From assembly GCF_024323335.1 (NCBI RefSeq), contig NC_066584.1:419035819-419099818 (forward strand): a stretch of 64,000 nucleotides of DNA, in the 5' to 3' direction. Below, in pieces: positions 22,386 to 33,492 of the stretch. Each line of letters opens with the position of its first letter. The stretch's first letter is position 1. The position numbers and the translations under genes are program-made. The stretch comes from Lathyrus oleraceus (Eukaryota > Streptophyta > Magnoliopsida > Fabales > Fabaceae). The notes beneath the pieces were generated by a model. That model saw only the letters and a program-made list of their open reading frames with translations, searched no databases and was not told the DNA's origin.

Positions 22386-23712
22386 TGTTGATAATAAAGA
22401 AAAAACTCATTGTAAAAATGTTTGCTCATATTTACATCTGAATTGATGAACCAACACATCCTGTAAAATAGCAAATAACGGAATGAAGAATATACCAGTT
22501 TTTCTTCCTAATTAAATCCTCCGTAGTGTTCTTGAAGATGTGAGCTTTTTGCTTGATGCACTTCGATAAAGAGGAGCATATGATAATAGAAAATAAGGGG
22601 GGTTATAAACAGAGACGTGCCAAAAATAGAAAATAAAGGTGTTTGTAAACACATCATATATAACCTTTTTCTATTTGCTGCACTCTACCGAAAATAAAAA
22701 ATAAAGACACATTTCAAGCAGCTAATTTGAGTTTAGTTCTATCCACAGTAGACACAAAATGAATATCCTTGGCCCAATTTTTAAAATAGAAATATCCAGA
22801 TAAATAAAAGGAATCTCCCCTAAAATCACATTATAATAATGCCATCGTTCTAATCTTCTTCCTGTGAGTGATAAAACATGTATAAATAGTGGATTTTAGC
22901 TCATTGATAATTTTTCCAAAAACACCCCCATAGTCCAAAATGTTTTTTTATGGCTTTCAAGTTAAAAGTATATTTCATCTACAACAAATAATCACATCAT
23001 CAACATGAAGAACATGAGAACGTCATTAAGGCACCTCTAAGACCAACTAGAAGAGAAAGAAAACCTTTATTGACTAATATAAAAATATATCTTCTAACGA
23101 TATCATCAATAATTTTAAAAAATATAGGAGAGAGAGTCGAGACGCATTACTCCTCTTTTAAAAAAAATAAAAAAAAGCAAAAAAACAAAAACTTTCATCT
23201 TTACCATTCAGAGATAGAAAGCTTAGCAAAATGTCAAGTAATGTATATCGAATAATAAAACTCATAATGGAAGCGAAAAGAATGTAAAACTTTTTGCAAA
23301 AATTCCAACGCATTATATCAAAGATTTGCATATATCAATTTGAAGAGAAAATTATGTTCAAAAAAATTAATGTTCAACATATTTATACCTTCTAAGGTAA
23401 CGCTGATACAATAAGTTATTTGCTAGTATGTATTTAATCACAAGGGTGGTATAAACATGAATGCAAGTATGCAACGTCAAAAAACATTGAAGATAAACGT
23501 TTATCTTAGAAAAACATCTTAAAGAAATTTTGAATTGTTTATCAGATTTTAAAAATATATTTTCTAATGCACTTTTTTTTATCAAAACACGTCTCAATGT
23601 GAGTTTCATCTCATTTGTTTTCCAAAATTTAGTCTGAACATTCATCTCTAGATCCATCTAATACACAACTCATGCATTCCTCACTGAAACACCTTCATTT
23701 TGACATAATTGA
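22386..23712. other. AT-rich spacer, no gene recognised
   Basis: No protein family, TIR or LTR is recognised. A 96-codon opposite-strand frame (23367-23657) has no recognisable motif. A short stretch near 22985-23070 translates to a basic TRRERKP-like segment that could be a copia fragment, but it is too short to support. Confidence 0.4.
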
Positions 23713-24039
23713 TCCGAAAATGCATCTTCGTATTCACAACTGACAGAATCCGTAGATACATTTCCGTATTCATATCAGATATTAATTTTTTACTTTGCTT
23801 TAGAGATTAATTGATTTAATATACGATGCATTCTAGATATACTATCATATTAAATTTTATATAAATCAAACCATAGATTAATCAAATAATATGAAAATGA
23901 CATATATAAATGAACAAATCCATAGTACAATATGAAGTCAAAATAAAGAACAAATGATAATAGTGCTCATAATACAAATATTATATACTACTACATATGT
24001 CGGACTTGGACAGCCCGTGTTCCTACGCTGCCTCTTTTA

Positions 24040-25949
24040 CTGTATTGTCGCTCATGCCTCCCCCATGATGGCATCTAGAATGTCCCTCGCCTTAGAGCCA
24101 TTACGAAAGACTCTTCTATCTATACCATCTTGTCCAAGCTCCATGATACAACGACATTTACCCAACATATCAACAACATGATATGCCATAGTCTGTTTCT
24201 CCTTTAGTAACTCCTAATGAGCTGACCTATGTGAATCTTCTGGACCATTTTGTATCATATAAGCATGTGACACCTTGAAATACCATTGGATGTAATCATA
24301 TTCAACACTCCAGTCGCAAGGAGCTAGGGTACTACATGTTGCATCTGGTACCAAATGATTAAGGTATTCATCATACATGGCACCAACGTCTTTGCGTGTC
24401 ATAGCGGGAGGAGCTGACTCTAAGGGGTCTTTGGGAATAAATTGTATGTAGCTGAAATGTCGCATGACTCACTCCAATAGATATGGATATATCAAACATG
24501 ACTCGTAGGTCAGTCATTCATAATTGAAGGTTATGTCCTCTAAGGGACACGTCTCATGGTGATATACGTATGTTTGGAAGTGTATATCCTCTGCTACCAA
24601 ACGATCAAGATACACTCTGAATGACGCAGTTGGTTGATTCCCTCTAAGTGGGACGAATGCATAAGTATGTGGCATATCCTCATTGTAGGTCAAAAATCAT
24701 GACCAATCGGATAGGCATGGTAAGTGCTTGAGTATCCATACATGAAAATCGTACATATGAATCATTAGTAATAGTGTAGCACAAGTGGTAAAAATTATAC
24801 ACAAACACTAAAAGATGTAAAAATATTACAATCAATAATGTACAGGTACCTGTCATCTATTTGGTTTTCCATATACAACCTTTAGCTAACTTGGAGTACA
24901 GGTAGACCAAACAAGCGTCTCCCAGTTGTACTCATGGGTCTGCTCCAAGTCAGTGAAGTATCTCAAGTAAAAAAACATCCATAAAAGTGGCACACCTACC
25001 CACAAAAATGGGCATGCCAACCAAATACAAGAAGTATCCTTTCACTATGTATGCTCTATTTTGCATAACTTTCTCATCATCACCAGCGGCTTGCTCGTCC
25101 GAATGAATTTGTTGTGCATACAACCTCTCCCTGAATCGAAACCTAGCATGACACCCTTGAGTGGCTTCTAACTTCTGAATGGAATCCCTTGAATCAACTC
25201 CCAGATAGGTCTTCATCATATTCACCGCATCATCTATGTTAATCCTTGCATGATTTAACATTCTTCTGTTAATTGGAAGATGTAGCAAGCATGAGACATC
25301 GTCCAGTGTGATAGACATCTCACCATGTGAAAGATGAAAATATGACGTCTCTGAGTGTTATCTCTTTACAAACGCGGATAACATACCATGGATAATTGTA
25401 ACATAAAAGATCATGCATAAGTCTTGCAGTCTAGCTAGCTCCATCACATCTTAAAACCACTGCTCAGCAAGTTGCGGCAGACTCGTAATCTTCCGTCTGT
25501 GGCTGGAGCATTTTAAAGTATCACGGTCCTGAAGAAAAATAAATCATTGTTAGAAACTTTAAGTATTATAAAAAATGTGTTTCAAATATTATAACAATTG
25601 AATTTTACCTCTCAGTCCTCAGTCCCACACATGCTTATCAGCATGGTCTTGATATAGAGGAAACAGTGATAAATCGGACGACCCTCCTCCAAAATCCTAG
25701 GGTGCCTGGGGTGCTACCTTGGATGCCTCAGTGCCTTAACATGTACCGGTTAGGCTTCTGGAGCATCAGGACGAGACATCCTCCTCCTACGGGAAGATGA
25801 AGGAGGAGATGTTTGAGCCCTATAAGTTGACGACTCCATATCAACCTAACTAGAACTGATCGATGTCTACGATGATCGAGCTCTTTCCATGCAAACTGAT
25901 GCATGTTGCATAACTCTACCATGCCTCAATCCATCTTGGTTATCATTCA
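24040..25949 (-). pseudogene. Plant mobile domain (PMD/MAIN-like) protein, decayed
   Basis: The product resembles the 'serine/threonine phosphatase 7 long form homolog'/MAIN-like PMD proteins, which are found free and in Mutator-like transposons. Exon-like pieces on the - strand: ATG 25949 (MNDNQDGLRHGRV) to about 25612, with GGGSSDLSLFPLYQDH; about 25530-24850, with RDTLKCSSH, QWF.DVMELA, HGEMSITLDDVSCLLHLPI at 25330-25260, the YLG region and ACLVYLYSKLAKGCIWKTK; and about 24720-24040, with PLRGNQPTASFR and VMRHFSYIQFIPKDP. GT and AG dinucleotides lie at plausible junctions (about 25612/25530 and 24848). Several in-frame stops remain in every piece, so it is a pseudogene. PMD proteins of this family act in nuclear gene and transposon silencing; transposon versions have no settled role. 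Confidence 0.8.
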
Positions 25950-27189
25950 TAATTCATATAACTAAACCACACAAGCATTATATAGATGAAACACAATGAA
26001 ATGAAGTCAAACAATGCAGACATAAAAAATTCGAAAATGCATCTCTGGATTCTGGAAAAACGTTGAAAAAATCTAGAGATGCATCTCTGTAATATTCTGC
26101 AAATCAGAGATGACGAAAATGGAAGCAAAACAATCCAATCCAACATCCAAAAAATGCATTGATCATTTAAACTACCTATCAAACATATTACTCATTTAAA
26201 TAACATATCTTAACTACTTATAACATAACATAATGCTCAATTTCTACAAATGTGTATTGAAATAAAAAAAAAGTACAAAGAAATCAAAAATTTACCGAAT
26301 GTGAGTTTGATGTTGAGCTCTTTAAATCAATTGGATGTTGATGGTAGAAACTTGGAAATGTGTTAAAAGAGTTTGAGAGTTTGTGAGATGAGAGAATTTG
26401 AGAGTTGGGAGGTTTCGAAAGTTTGAGAGTTTTGAGAAGCGAGGAATGAGAAGGAACTCTGGAATATATTTGATTAATATAGCGTCTGGAGATGCATCTC
26501 CATAAGTTATGCAGAGAAGCATTTCCTAATCTTTTTTAACATAACCTTAGGGCCTGGATGAAAAACAAATGTGAACGGGATTCATCCGAAGATGCATTTC
26601 TGAATTATAGCAGTTGTTTTGGTTTTTCACTAAGGTGGAGAAGAAATGCTTAGGGTACATTAAGGAATCCCCAATAGTGAATGCATATATGCAATAAACC
26701 CACTTTAGTAAAGAAAAAATAATCATTAATATACTATGGCTTTTTAGTTTTCTAATTGGTTGAACTAAAAAATTAGGATGTAACAAGAGAAGCCTAATCG
26801 AACTGACTTTAGGGAATTTATTAGGGAAATACTCATCCCACCCAATAAGGTGCTTCCACGCCATAGCGAAAAGTCACAAATGTCCCTAGAATCTAAAGAT
26901 GCACCCCTTTCACACACGACATATCAAATTGCTGAGACACTTTTATTTTGTTAAATTTTAGTCCAGAGACGCGTCTACGTATACACATTTGGGTGAGTCT
27001 GAAGATGCATCTCTGTAACAATCCTTAATTTAATATTTAATGAGTTTTCTGGAGATTCATATGTGGAATATGCCTTATTAGGTCAAACCAGAAATAATGG
27101 CAGAATGCTGGAAAAACAACATAAAAAAACATTAAAATATTTAACATTACATAGATAAACATTGACATAAATTTAACATTACATTTTAC
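25950..27189. other. Spacer rich in the palindromic motif
   Basis: No gene is recognised between the PMD and MULE pseudogenes. Nine of the palindrome copies fall here. Confidence 0.6.
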
Positions 27190-27560
27190 TACAAACGGGT
27201 GGTTCAGGATATTGCAACATCCTTATAATATCTTCGGTTGATCTTGCAATCTTCAGATCCACTTCAATCGGGGCCTTTGTTGAGTAATGCTAAAATGACT
27301 CCATATAATCTTTACATCCTCATCCTTCTTCAAATCAAGCATGGTGAATCGTATCTTCCCTTCGTTGTCAATCAAGAGTGAACGATACTCGAGCTTGACA
27401 AATCTTTAATTTTCTAGATATCGCAAGAGAGTATTCAGTTTAGATTTCAGATCTACGAGAAGTATATCCTTGGAGACCCTAAATTCAAGTGGGGGTTTTC
27501 ACCATTGAAATACACAAATGCAAGATGAGCGGCAGTTTAGTGTATGATTCACTATGAGTC
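27190..27560 (-). pseudogene. Fragment of a MULE-associated N-terminal domain
   Basis: - strand pieces read LEFRVSKDILLVDLKSKLNTLLRYLEN and RFVKLEYRSLLIDNEGKIRF...LDLKKDEDVKIIW, then in another frame IDxDLKIARSTEDIIRMLQ-like sequence. This resembles a domain I associate with legume MULE/PMD polyproteins (LEYRS...DNEGKI...KxDEDVK..W). The assignment is from memory of the family and needs a profile search. A related piece may be the ORF at 32305-32517. Confidence 0.4.
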
Positions 27561-27666
27561 TTTATCTCTTGTATAAGTTGATGGGAGACAACTTAGTGGT
27601 CTTCCTCTCCTTTACCAAGTAAACCTGAAACAACTCGAAAACTACAGTTGTCGCCACCTTCAACAT

Positions 27667-29582
27667 TTACAATCCATTCAATGTATTTGTGCATAAAAAG
27701 CGGCATCTCTTCAATGTGTATGATTTTTGGTAACTGTGGTGAAGGAGATGGTTTTCTAATGCGAGCACATGTTCAAAGTATGAAGGAGATTGTCTCCTAG
27801 AGATGTCATTATATGTCAGTTTGACCTTTTTATGGGCACCCTTTGTTTTAACCGGGTTCGACAGTGGTCTCAAATTCATTATTTTTGGATAGGAAATCTT
27901 CCTCAGCTGCTCTTTGATGTGCAATTTCATGGTGTCATAAGCTTTTGAAATATCTATTGGATTACTTCCCGTTCATCCATACTAGTTATACTTGATTTAT
28001 CATCCTTCATCACACCATCATCATAAAACAAGATCCTTTTCTAGTGAGTGTAAACTTCATTCATACGCATCGGTTTATCAAGATCCATCTTCTTTGAAAA
28101 TAAACAATCACATAGAAGACCATACATCCTCCTAAGTGTACAATCACACTTTGAGCAATCCGAATTTATTTTATCTTCTCGTTTGGATTCATGAAAAATA
28201 AAATTAAATCACACCCAAGATATGTTGTTAACCAACTGTGAATAAAGGATGTTTTCTTTAAATCGGTGTTCTAACACAGTTATGTTCCAACCAAAATATG
28301 TGTGTATCTCATTATATTGGTTTTGGAGCATTTGGCTCATCGCGTCCCAATCTTGAGAAATATCACCTTTATTGTTTCCCAACCAATTCTTCAATGTAGC
28401 ATGTGTAGATTCAACTATGTTAGTTGTTGTAGTGTCAAAGTGTCTAACCTGATCGGTCCATGCACAAACAATCTTCTCTTTACCTGGTCCAAAAATAGTA
28501 TATTTCAGAAAATTTGGATATCTCACACACACCCTCCTGAAATGTATTACTAATTCAACATATAACTCTTAAGTGGAAGAATTTAGTATACCATTCCAGG
28601 CATCCATTATCTTTTCTAACACAATGCCAAGTTTGACCATTTTTCCATATTCACATTTGATTTGTTTGGTGCCTACCGTTGGTTTTAGTCAGCTTCTCAT
28701 ATTTTTGGTTATGTGATACTTACATAGTAATGCATATGAATTGTGACTTTATCCTCACACTCCTTACCTAGACATATAATAGTCATCCTCCAAAAGCTTC
28801 AACAATTGATGCATTTCAGATATTTGACATCTTACCGCCTTGTTGTTTCGCGCACACATATTGTATACTTGTTTGATATTTGAAACATTTTGAGGTTTTT
28901 TCTGTTTCAAAGTTGCAAGTATGTTTCTAGGTGCCACCATGTTTAATGTCATGTTAAAAACAAGTTCCTTCTCCTTTGGAATAAGGCGACATACAATGAG
29001 ATAATCAGATAGCTTGTCACTCAAGGCATGACTATGTATACAATAAACCACATTAAATTTCCATGTATTATTTTCCTTTAGGTATCCACACAATTTAAAC
29101 GGACACTCACATTTTCTTGATCCGATGTCATCACATTTCAACTTCCTAATCGGTGGATGGCACATGCCACTTCTTTCGCATTTCATTGTTATAAAAGCTT
29201 GTCTTCTATCAGAACCATTTCCAGACCTTCTGATTACAATGTCAAATCCCAATTTCCTGGCCTCCATGCAGATCCATTATAGAATATGTTCACGAACAAT
29301 AAACTCTTATTTATTTGTAAACTGTTCAAGAACATCTACATCGACAACAATCGGTCTAGCACCTAATTTAACATCATCATTCACTTCATCCAGTTTAACA
29401 TCATCATTCATTTCATTCGAGTTAACATTCATCCTCATAATAGGTTGGGGAAACATATTCGAGTGCGTCATATCTAATACCAATAATAGAACAACATATT
29501 TAAAATTCAAAGTATCGGGCATATCCAAAGATGGATCTCGGGAACAAATGAAATGTGTCTCGAGATGCATATCTGGACTCAA
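27667..29582 (-). pseudogene. FAR1-type Mutator-like transposase, internally deleted
   Basis: In order on the - strand: the N-terminal region and FAR1-type zinc DNA-binding domain (29582-28764), with MEARKLGFDIVIRRSGNG, QAFITMKCERSG, KCECPFKL, WKFNV..CIHSHALSDKL; then an abrupt join near 28750 to YALLCKYHITKN of the transposase; then DQVRHFDTTTTNIVESTHATLK (28440) and LEHRFKENILYSQLV; a SWIM-like CDCTLRRMYGLLCDC (about 28140); and a Lys/Pro-rich C-terminal segment (27930-27667). Most of the DDE catalytic core is missing at the join. Stops at 29307 and 28764 and a frameshift before 27930 confirm decay. FAR1-related proteins descend from such transposases; here the transposon origin is more likely than a host FRS gene. 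Confidence 0.82.
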
Positions 29583-30057
29583 CGTTCATATTTTCAGCTC
29601 AAAAAACACATTAATGCAAGGTACGAGGGATGAAATGAATGAAATTTACCTTAAACTGCAACTTCTTTTGCTCCATTTGATGTGATAAAATACAATAATG
29701 ATGTTTTGGTATTGAAAAGTTGATTGAGAATGAAAGAATTTTTTTAATGGTTTTGAAGAAGAAGCCTCTTTTGATCAAAGAGGGACAAGAACATGCAAGG
29801 TGATGTTTTAGCCAATTTCTCACTTGACATTTTCGGAGATGCATATCCGGAAACGTCACTGAGTTGTTAAATAAATCATCCCAGTGAATAAAAACACAAT
29901 AAATTAGTACATGGATTGTTACGGAGGCATCTTTGGATACTCCCTAAATAGTATACGAAAATATATTTTAGGAGAATATTTCGTTTGAAATGGGGTGGCT
30001 ATCAGAAATTAAGAAGGATTGTGTGATTTTAGGTGCGTCCGAAGATACGCTTCCGAA

Positions 30058-31349
30058 TAAAAGAAAGGCATTTTCGAGTTTCTAGAAATGTCGAACGCAC
30101 CTCATAAATTGGTGGGAAGAGCATTCCCCATTTATTATCTAAAGAAAATTGTTAAGTATTCGCAATAATTTTTTTTTGTACTCTATATATAAGTTTTATC
30201 CCAAAAAAACATCTTTTAAATTTTTTTTCTCAATATTTTCTTGATAGATGATTTTTACAATAAAGAAATGTGAGTAAAGAACTATTTTTTTAAAATGACA
30301 TTGTAAAACTCATTTGTATGGTAGCTACATGTAAACAGGTCCGGTCTAACAGAGCCTCTCTCTTTTTTTTGTTCCAACGAATTGAAAATGTTCAACATGA
30401 GCTCGTTTGTATTTTGTGTTCCTAACAAAGCTTATAACCGGTGAAAGTCATGTGTCGGTGCTGGACTCAAAGATCGGGGAAGAGGAGGAGGAAAGTAATG
30501 AAATGCAGAATTGGTTGAGAGTTGTGAAATATCAATTGAAATTCACTATTGAAGCCTATAGGTCTTGTTGATGTAGAGATTTTCCGTTTACGAAAGTGAG
30601 AACTCGTGAATCATTATCTTGAAAAATATGAATCGTTGATCAAAGATTTTTAGTTGCATTTCGAGTGCAAGCTAGCTTTGAACCAACCATTAAAGAAGAC
30701 AACATAAAAAGTAGTTGTGAAACGGTTACGATTGTCAGAACACTAACATGAAATGGATGTAGTGGTCAGAGTCGTCTCAAGTTTTTGGAGGCTATGTGTA
30801 GATTAGTCATTGTTTAACAATGACAAAATAAATATAGATCATGTTTAATTACGATTTAACCTGACAAATATTTTATGAGGTCATATCTAATTATAGTTTA
30901 ACCTTGAAAATTTTAGTCCATGTGCGGTATCCCACCTTGCAAGCCCTTAAAAACGGTTCTGGAAGTGATGCAACGATGTAAGTTTGAGAAAAAATATGAA
31001 GAATTTGAGAGAATCCAAAGACAATTTCCACATATTGCATGGGACCATTATTCAGTACTAGAGCAGAAATAGATAAAAGATTGAAAACGACCACCAAAAC
31101 GAAGTTTCCGGTATATGGTTCTCCGATGATGAAAGAGATCATTTGCAAAAGATTAATACTTTAGCGCTTGAAGAGTGTTTGAATGAGATGTAACTTTGCA
31201 AATGTCTAAAGAATAATTAGGTGTGACTCAAGGTCACATTTATATAGAAGAGACAATTAAAATTGTTCCCAAATTATTCGACGTGAAGTGCAGGTAATCA
31301 TTAGATATAGATTTGGATCAACGGTCGAGATGAACATAGAAATCGTGTT
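30058..31349. other. No recognised gene
   Basis: AT-rich sequence with a few short frames (for example 31148-30891 on the - strand, hydrophobic, not recognised). Nothing can be assigned. Confidence 0.5.
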
Positions 31350-31647
31350 TCTGTTTCGGATTTTTTTTTTAAATAACCAGTTTTTTCAAATTAAATTCCA
31401 AAATAACCAATTTTTCAAAAAAAAAAACCAAAATAACCATTTTTCCCTACTTATGCGTCCGATGAACTGGCGCCTCCAACTAACTTTCAAATTAGGCGCC
31501 CAGAGCCTTGGTGCATGCTTGCAAAGCTAATGCATGTAGGTGCCACATGCATGTATGCATGTGTGTGTGTGTCACATGCATTGGCGCATGCATGTGTTAT
31601 CTGTGTGTGGCGCCTAGGGCATTGGTGCACGCATGCATGAGTTCATC

Positions 31648-31657
31648 TATAAATACC
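31648..31657 (+). promoter_or_regulatory. TATA box in left MULE TIR
   Basis: tataaatacc near the inner end of the left TIR. The mirror copy on the - strand is at 32612-32623. Confidence 0.5.
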
Positions 31658-31674
31658 ATGTGCATCTCCCATAT

Positions 31675-32061
31675 AGAGTGGAACTAGAGAGAGGTTGGTG
31701 CGACTGCGGAAAGTTCCAAGCCTTTCGTATGCCCTGCTCCCATGTCATAGCGGCATGTTCAAAGGTTCGACGAGATCCATCCTACTTACTGTCCGACGCT
31801 TACAAAGTCATAAGTCTCTCCAATATTTACAAAATTGGCTTTTCAATGGTAGCAAAAGAGGATTACTTGCCTGAATATCAAGGAGACATTATTTGACACA
31901 ATGAAGTAATGCAAAGAAAGAAAAATGACCACCCAAACAGCACCCGTATTCGAACCGAAATGGATATGGAGAACAAAATGGTTCGATTATGTAGTTCATG
32001 TCGTCAGCCCGGTCATAATCGTACTAACTGTCCCAGTGTTGGAACAAGCACAACAAGATAA
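31675..32061 (+). pseudogene. MURA-like transposase C-terminus (SWIM + CCHC)
   Basis: One frame enters from the TIR edge and shows a SWIM zinc finger (WCDCGKFQAFRMPCSHVIAAC, about 31699-31761) followed by the usual S..LSDAYKV.S..NIYK and VVAEE-like region. TGA at 31894-31896 interrupts it. The same frame then continues to a CCHC knuckle (CSSCRQPGHNRTNC, about 31997-32038) and the natural stop at 32059. The N-terminal domain and the whole DDE catalytic region are deleted, so it cannot transpose itself. Confidence 0.88.
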
Positions 32062-32304
32062 TTTTAAATGTACCTCTTTTGCTTTATATTAAAAACAACA
32101 TTTATTTCATATGATAAATTTGTGAGGAAATACCATCACAAACAAATACAACGCATACAACACACAAGCAACACATAAACAATAACACAACAAACTACAA
32201 CAAATAAAATATCATTACTATAACTATGCGATTACAACCATCCAAACAATTTTGAACATATTATACATCATCGTGTGAACGTCTATGTCAGTCTTAATAT
32301 TCAC
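32062..32304. other. MULE noncoding centre between convergent frames
   Basis: AT-rich, with CACAA/CATACAA-type runs. No terminator is recognisable. Confidence 0.5.
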
Positions 32305-32517
32305 TCATACACGAACTTCTCCATTTTGATTGAACGTGGACTCGAGCCATTGAATTCTTATAATCCTTTCACCCTCTGCAATTTCTCCCTCTAACCAACG
32401 GTTCAACGTCCGATTAAGACGTTCGAACGATTCTATATTCCAAAGTCGAATCTTTATCGGAGGTTGCACTGCTGAAAAGATTAAATCGTCATTTCTCTTG
32501 TGAATGTATTCAGACAT
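32305..32517 (-). CDS. Short convergent ORF in the MULE (70 codons from MSEYIHK)
   Basis: The ORF starts about 100 bp inside the right TIR TATA box and runs toward the transposase fragment. The product contains FSAVQPPIKIRLWNIESFERL and GERIIRIQWLESTFNQNGEVRV, then stops. The WLEST...NGEV pattern resembles the N-terminal domain of legume MULE-associated proteins (compare LEYRS...NEGKI at 27190-27560). It could be the truncated start of the transposase or a second gene as in MuDR. An ATG at 32530-32532 in the same frame is an alternative start. Confidence 0.4.
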   Translation of the reverse strand: MSEYIHKRNDDLIFSAVQPPIKIRLWNIESFERLNRTLNRWLEGEIAEGERIIRIQWLESTFNQNGEVRV

Positions 32518-32920
32518 GGTTAAAGAAAACAAAATTGAAGGAGATTGAAGAAATTGAAGGAAAATGAAAGGAGGGTGTGAAATTGTGTGAAAAAATATGG
32601 GAGATGCACATGGTATTTATATATGAATCCATGCATGCATGCATCAATGCCTTAAGCGTCACACACACATAACACATGCATGCGTCAATGCATGTGACGT
32701 ACACACGCATGCATGTGCCAATGCATGTGGCGTCTACATACATTGACTTTACAAGCATGCGTCAAGGCTCTGGGCACCTCCTTTGAAGGTTAGTTGAATG
32801 TGTCAGTTTAACTGACGTATAAATAAGAAAAAGTGGTTATTTTTTTATTTTTTTTTAATAATTGATTATTTTGAAATTTAATTTGAAAAAACTGTTTATT
32901 TAAAAAAAATCTCAGTTTCG

Positions 32921-33492
32921 TGTTCTTGTGTGTTCTTGTTGAAGGTCCACAGGTAAGTATGACTTGAATGCTTTGTTTATAAATGGTTCTGTCTAGTCTT
33001 AATGAATCATTGACCAAACCCAACACATTAAGTTTTAATTAAAGACTAATCATAGAAGAATTCAATTCGAGTTTGAATTACTACTACATAATAGTTAGGT
33101 CAAATTTTTATGTAAGATGGTAAGGTGGAAATCAAAGTATCAAACACATTCTCAACTCAACGCATCAAAGTTTAAGAAATTGTATAGTAAACTATTATAA
33201 TAAAATGTTCTACTTAGACAACATTTTTCTACATCGGTAACCTTACACGAGTATCCAAAAGTAATAGATTCCTTCAAAGACAACAAGGAATCAAATAGCA
33301 ACAGAGAAACAACTTGAAGTAATGAATATATACTTTACTTGCACATATATGTTCTTAGGACTAAAACACTGTACTAGGTTACATACTCAAAAAATGTTTA
33401 CCATAAGATCTGTTCAAAAAACACAAACCTTAGAAACATTTCTTCATGCACTTTCATTATTTTCAGAAAATAATAACTAAGAGTTAACTGCT
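32921..33492. other. Intergenic upstream of RTM2-like gene
   Basis: AT-rich. It should hold the promoter of the gene at 33493, but no clear TATA box at the right distance can be singled out. Confidence 0.4.

Larger units (their letters stand above)
23713..30057. repeat. Cluster of a dispersed 20-bp palindromic motif
   Basis: At least 15 imperfect copies fit the palindrome TCCGGAGATGCATCTCCGGA. Starts: 23713, 23749, 26030, 26072, 26485, 26510 (weak), 26585, 26892 (weak), 26962, 26998, 27048, 29524, 29558, 29832, 29919, 30038. Many lie in pairs 34-42 bp apart (23713/23749, 26030/26072, 26962/26998, 29524/29558). They occur between and beside the PMD and FAR1-MULE pseudogenes, and I found none in the rest of the window. 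Confidence 0.75.
31359..32911. mobile_element. Mutator-like element (MULE), 1553 bp, internally deleted
   Basis: Long terminal inverted repeats (31359-31674 and 32595-32911, about 316 bp, outer end GATTTTTTTT) are flanked by 9-bp duplicates tctgtttcg (31350-31358) and tcagtttcg (32912-32920), 8/9 identical. TIRs of this length and a 9-bp TSD are typical of Mutator. Each TIR carries a TATA box pointing inward. The interior has a transposase 3' fragment on the + strand and a short ORF on the - strand, convergent. Confidence 0.92.

Noticed and set aside
24950..25318. Functional phosphatase gene
   Set aside because: The 'phosphatase 7 long form' name applies to the PMD part only. No phosphatase motif is present and the gene has several stops.
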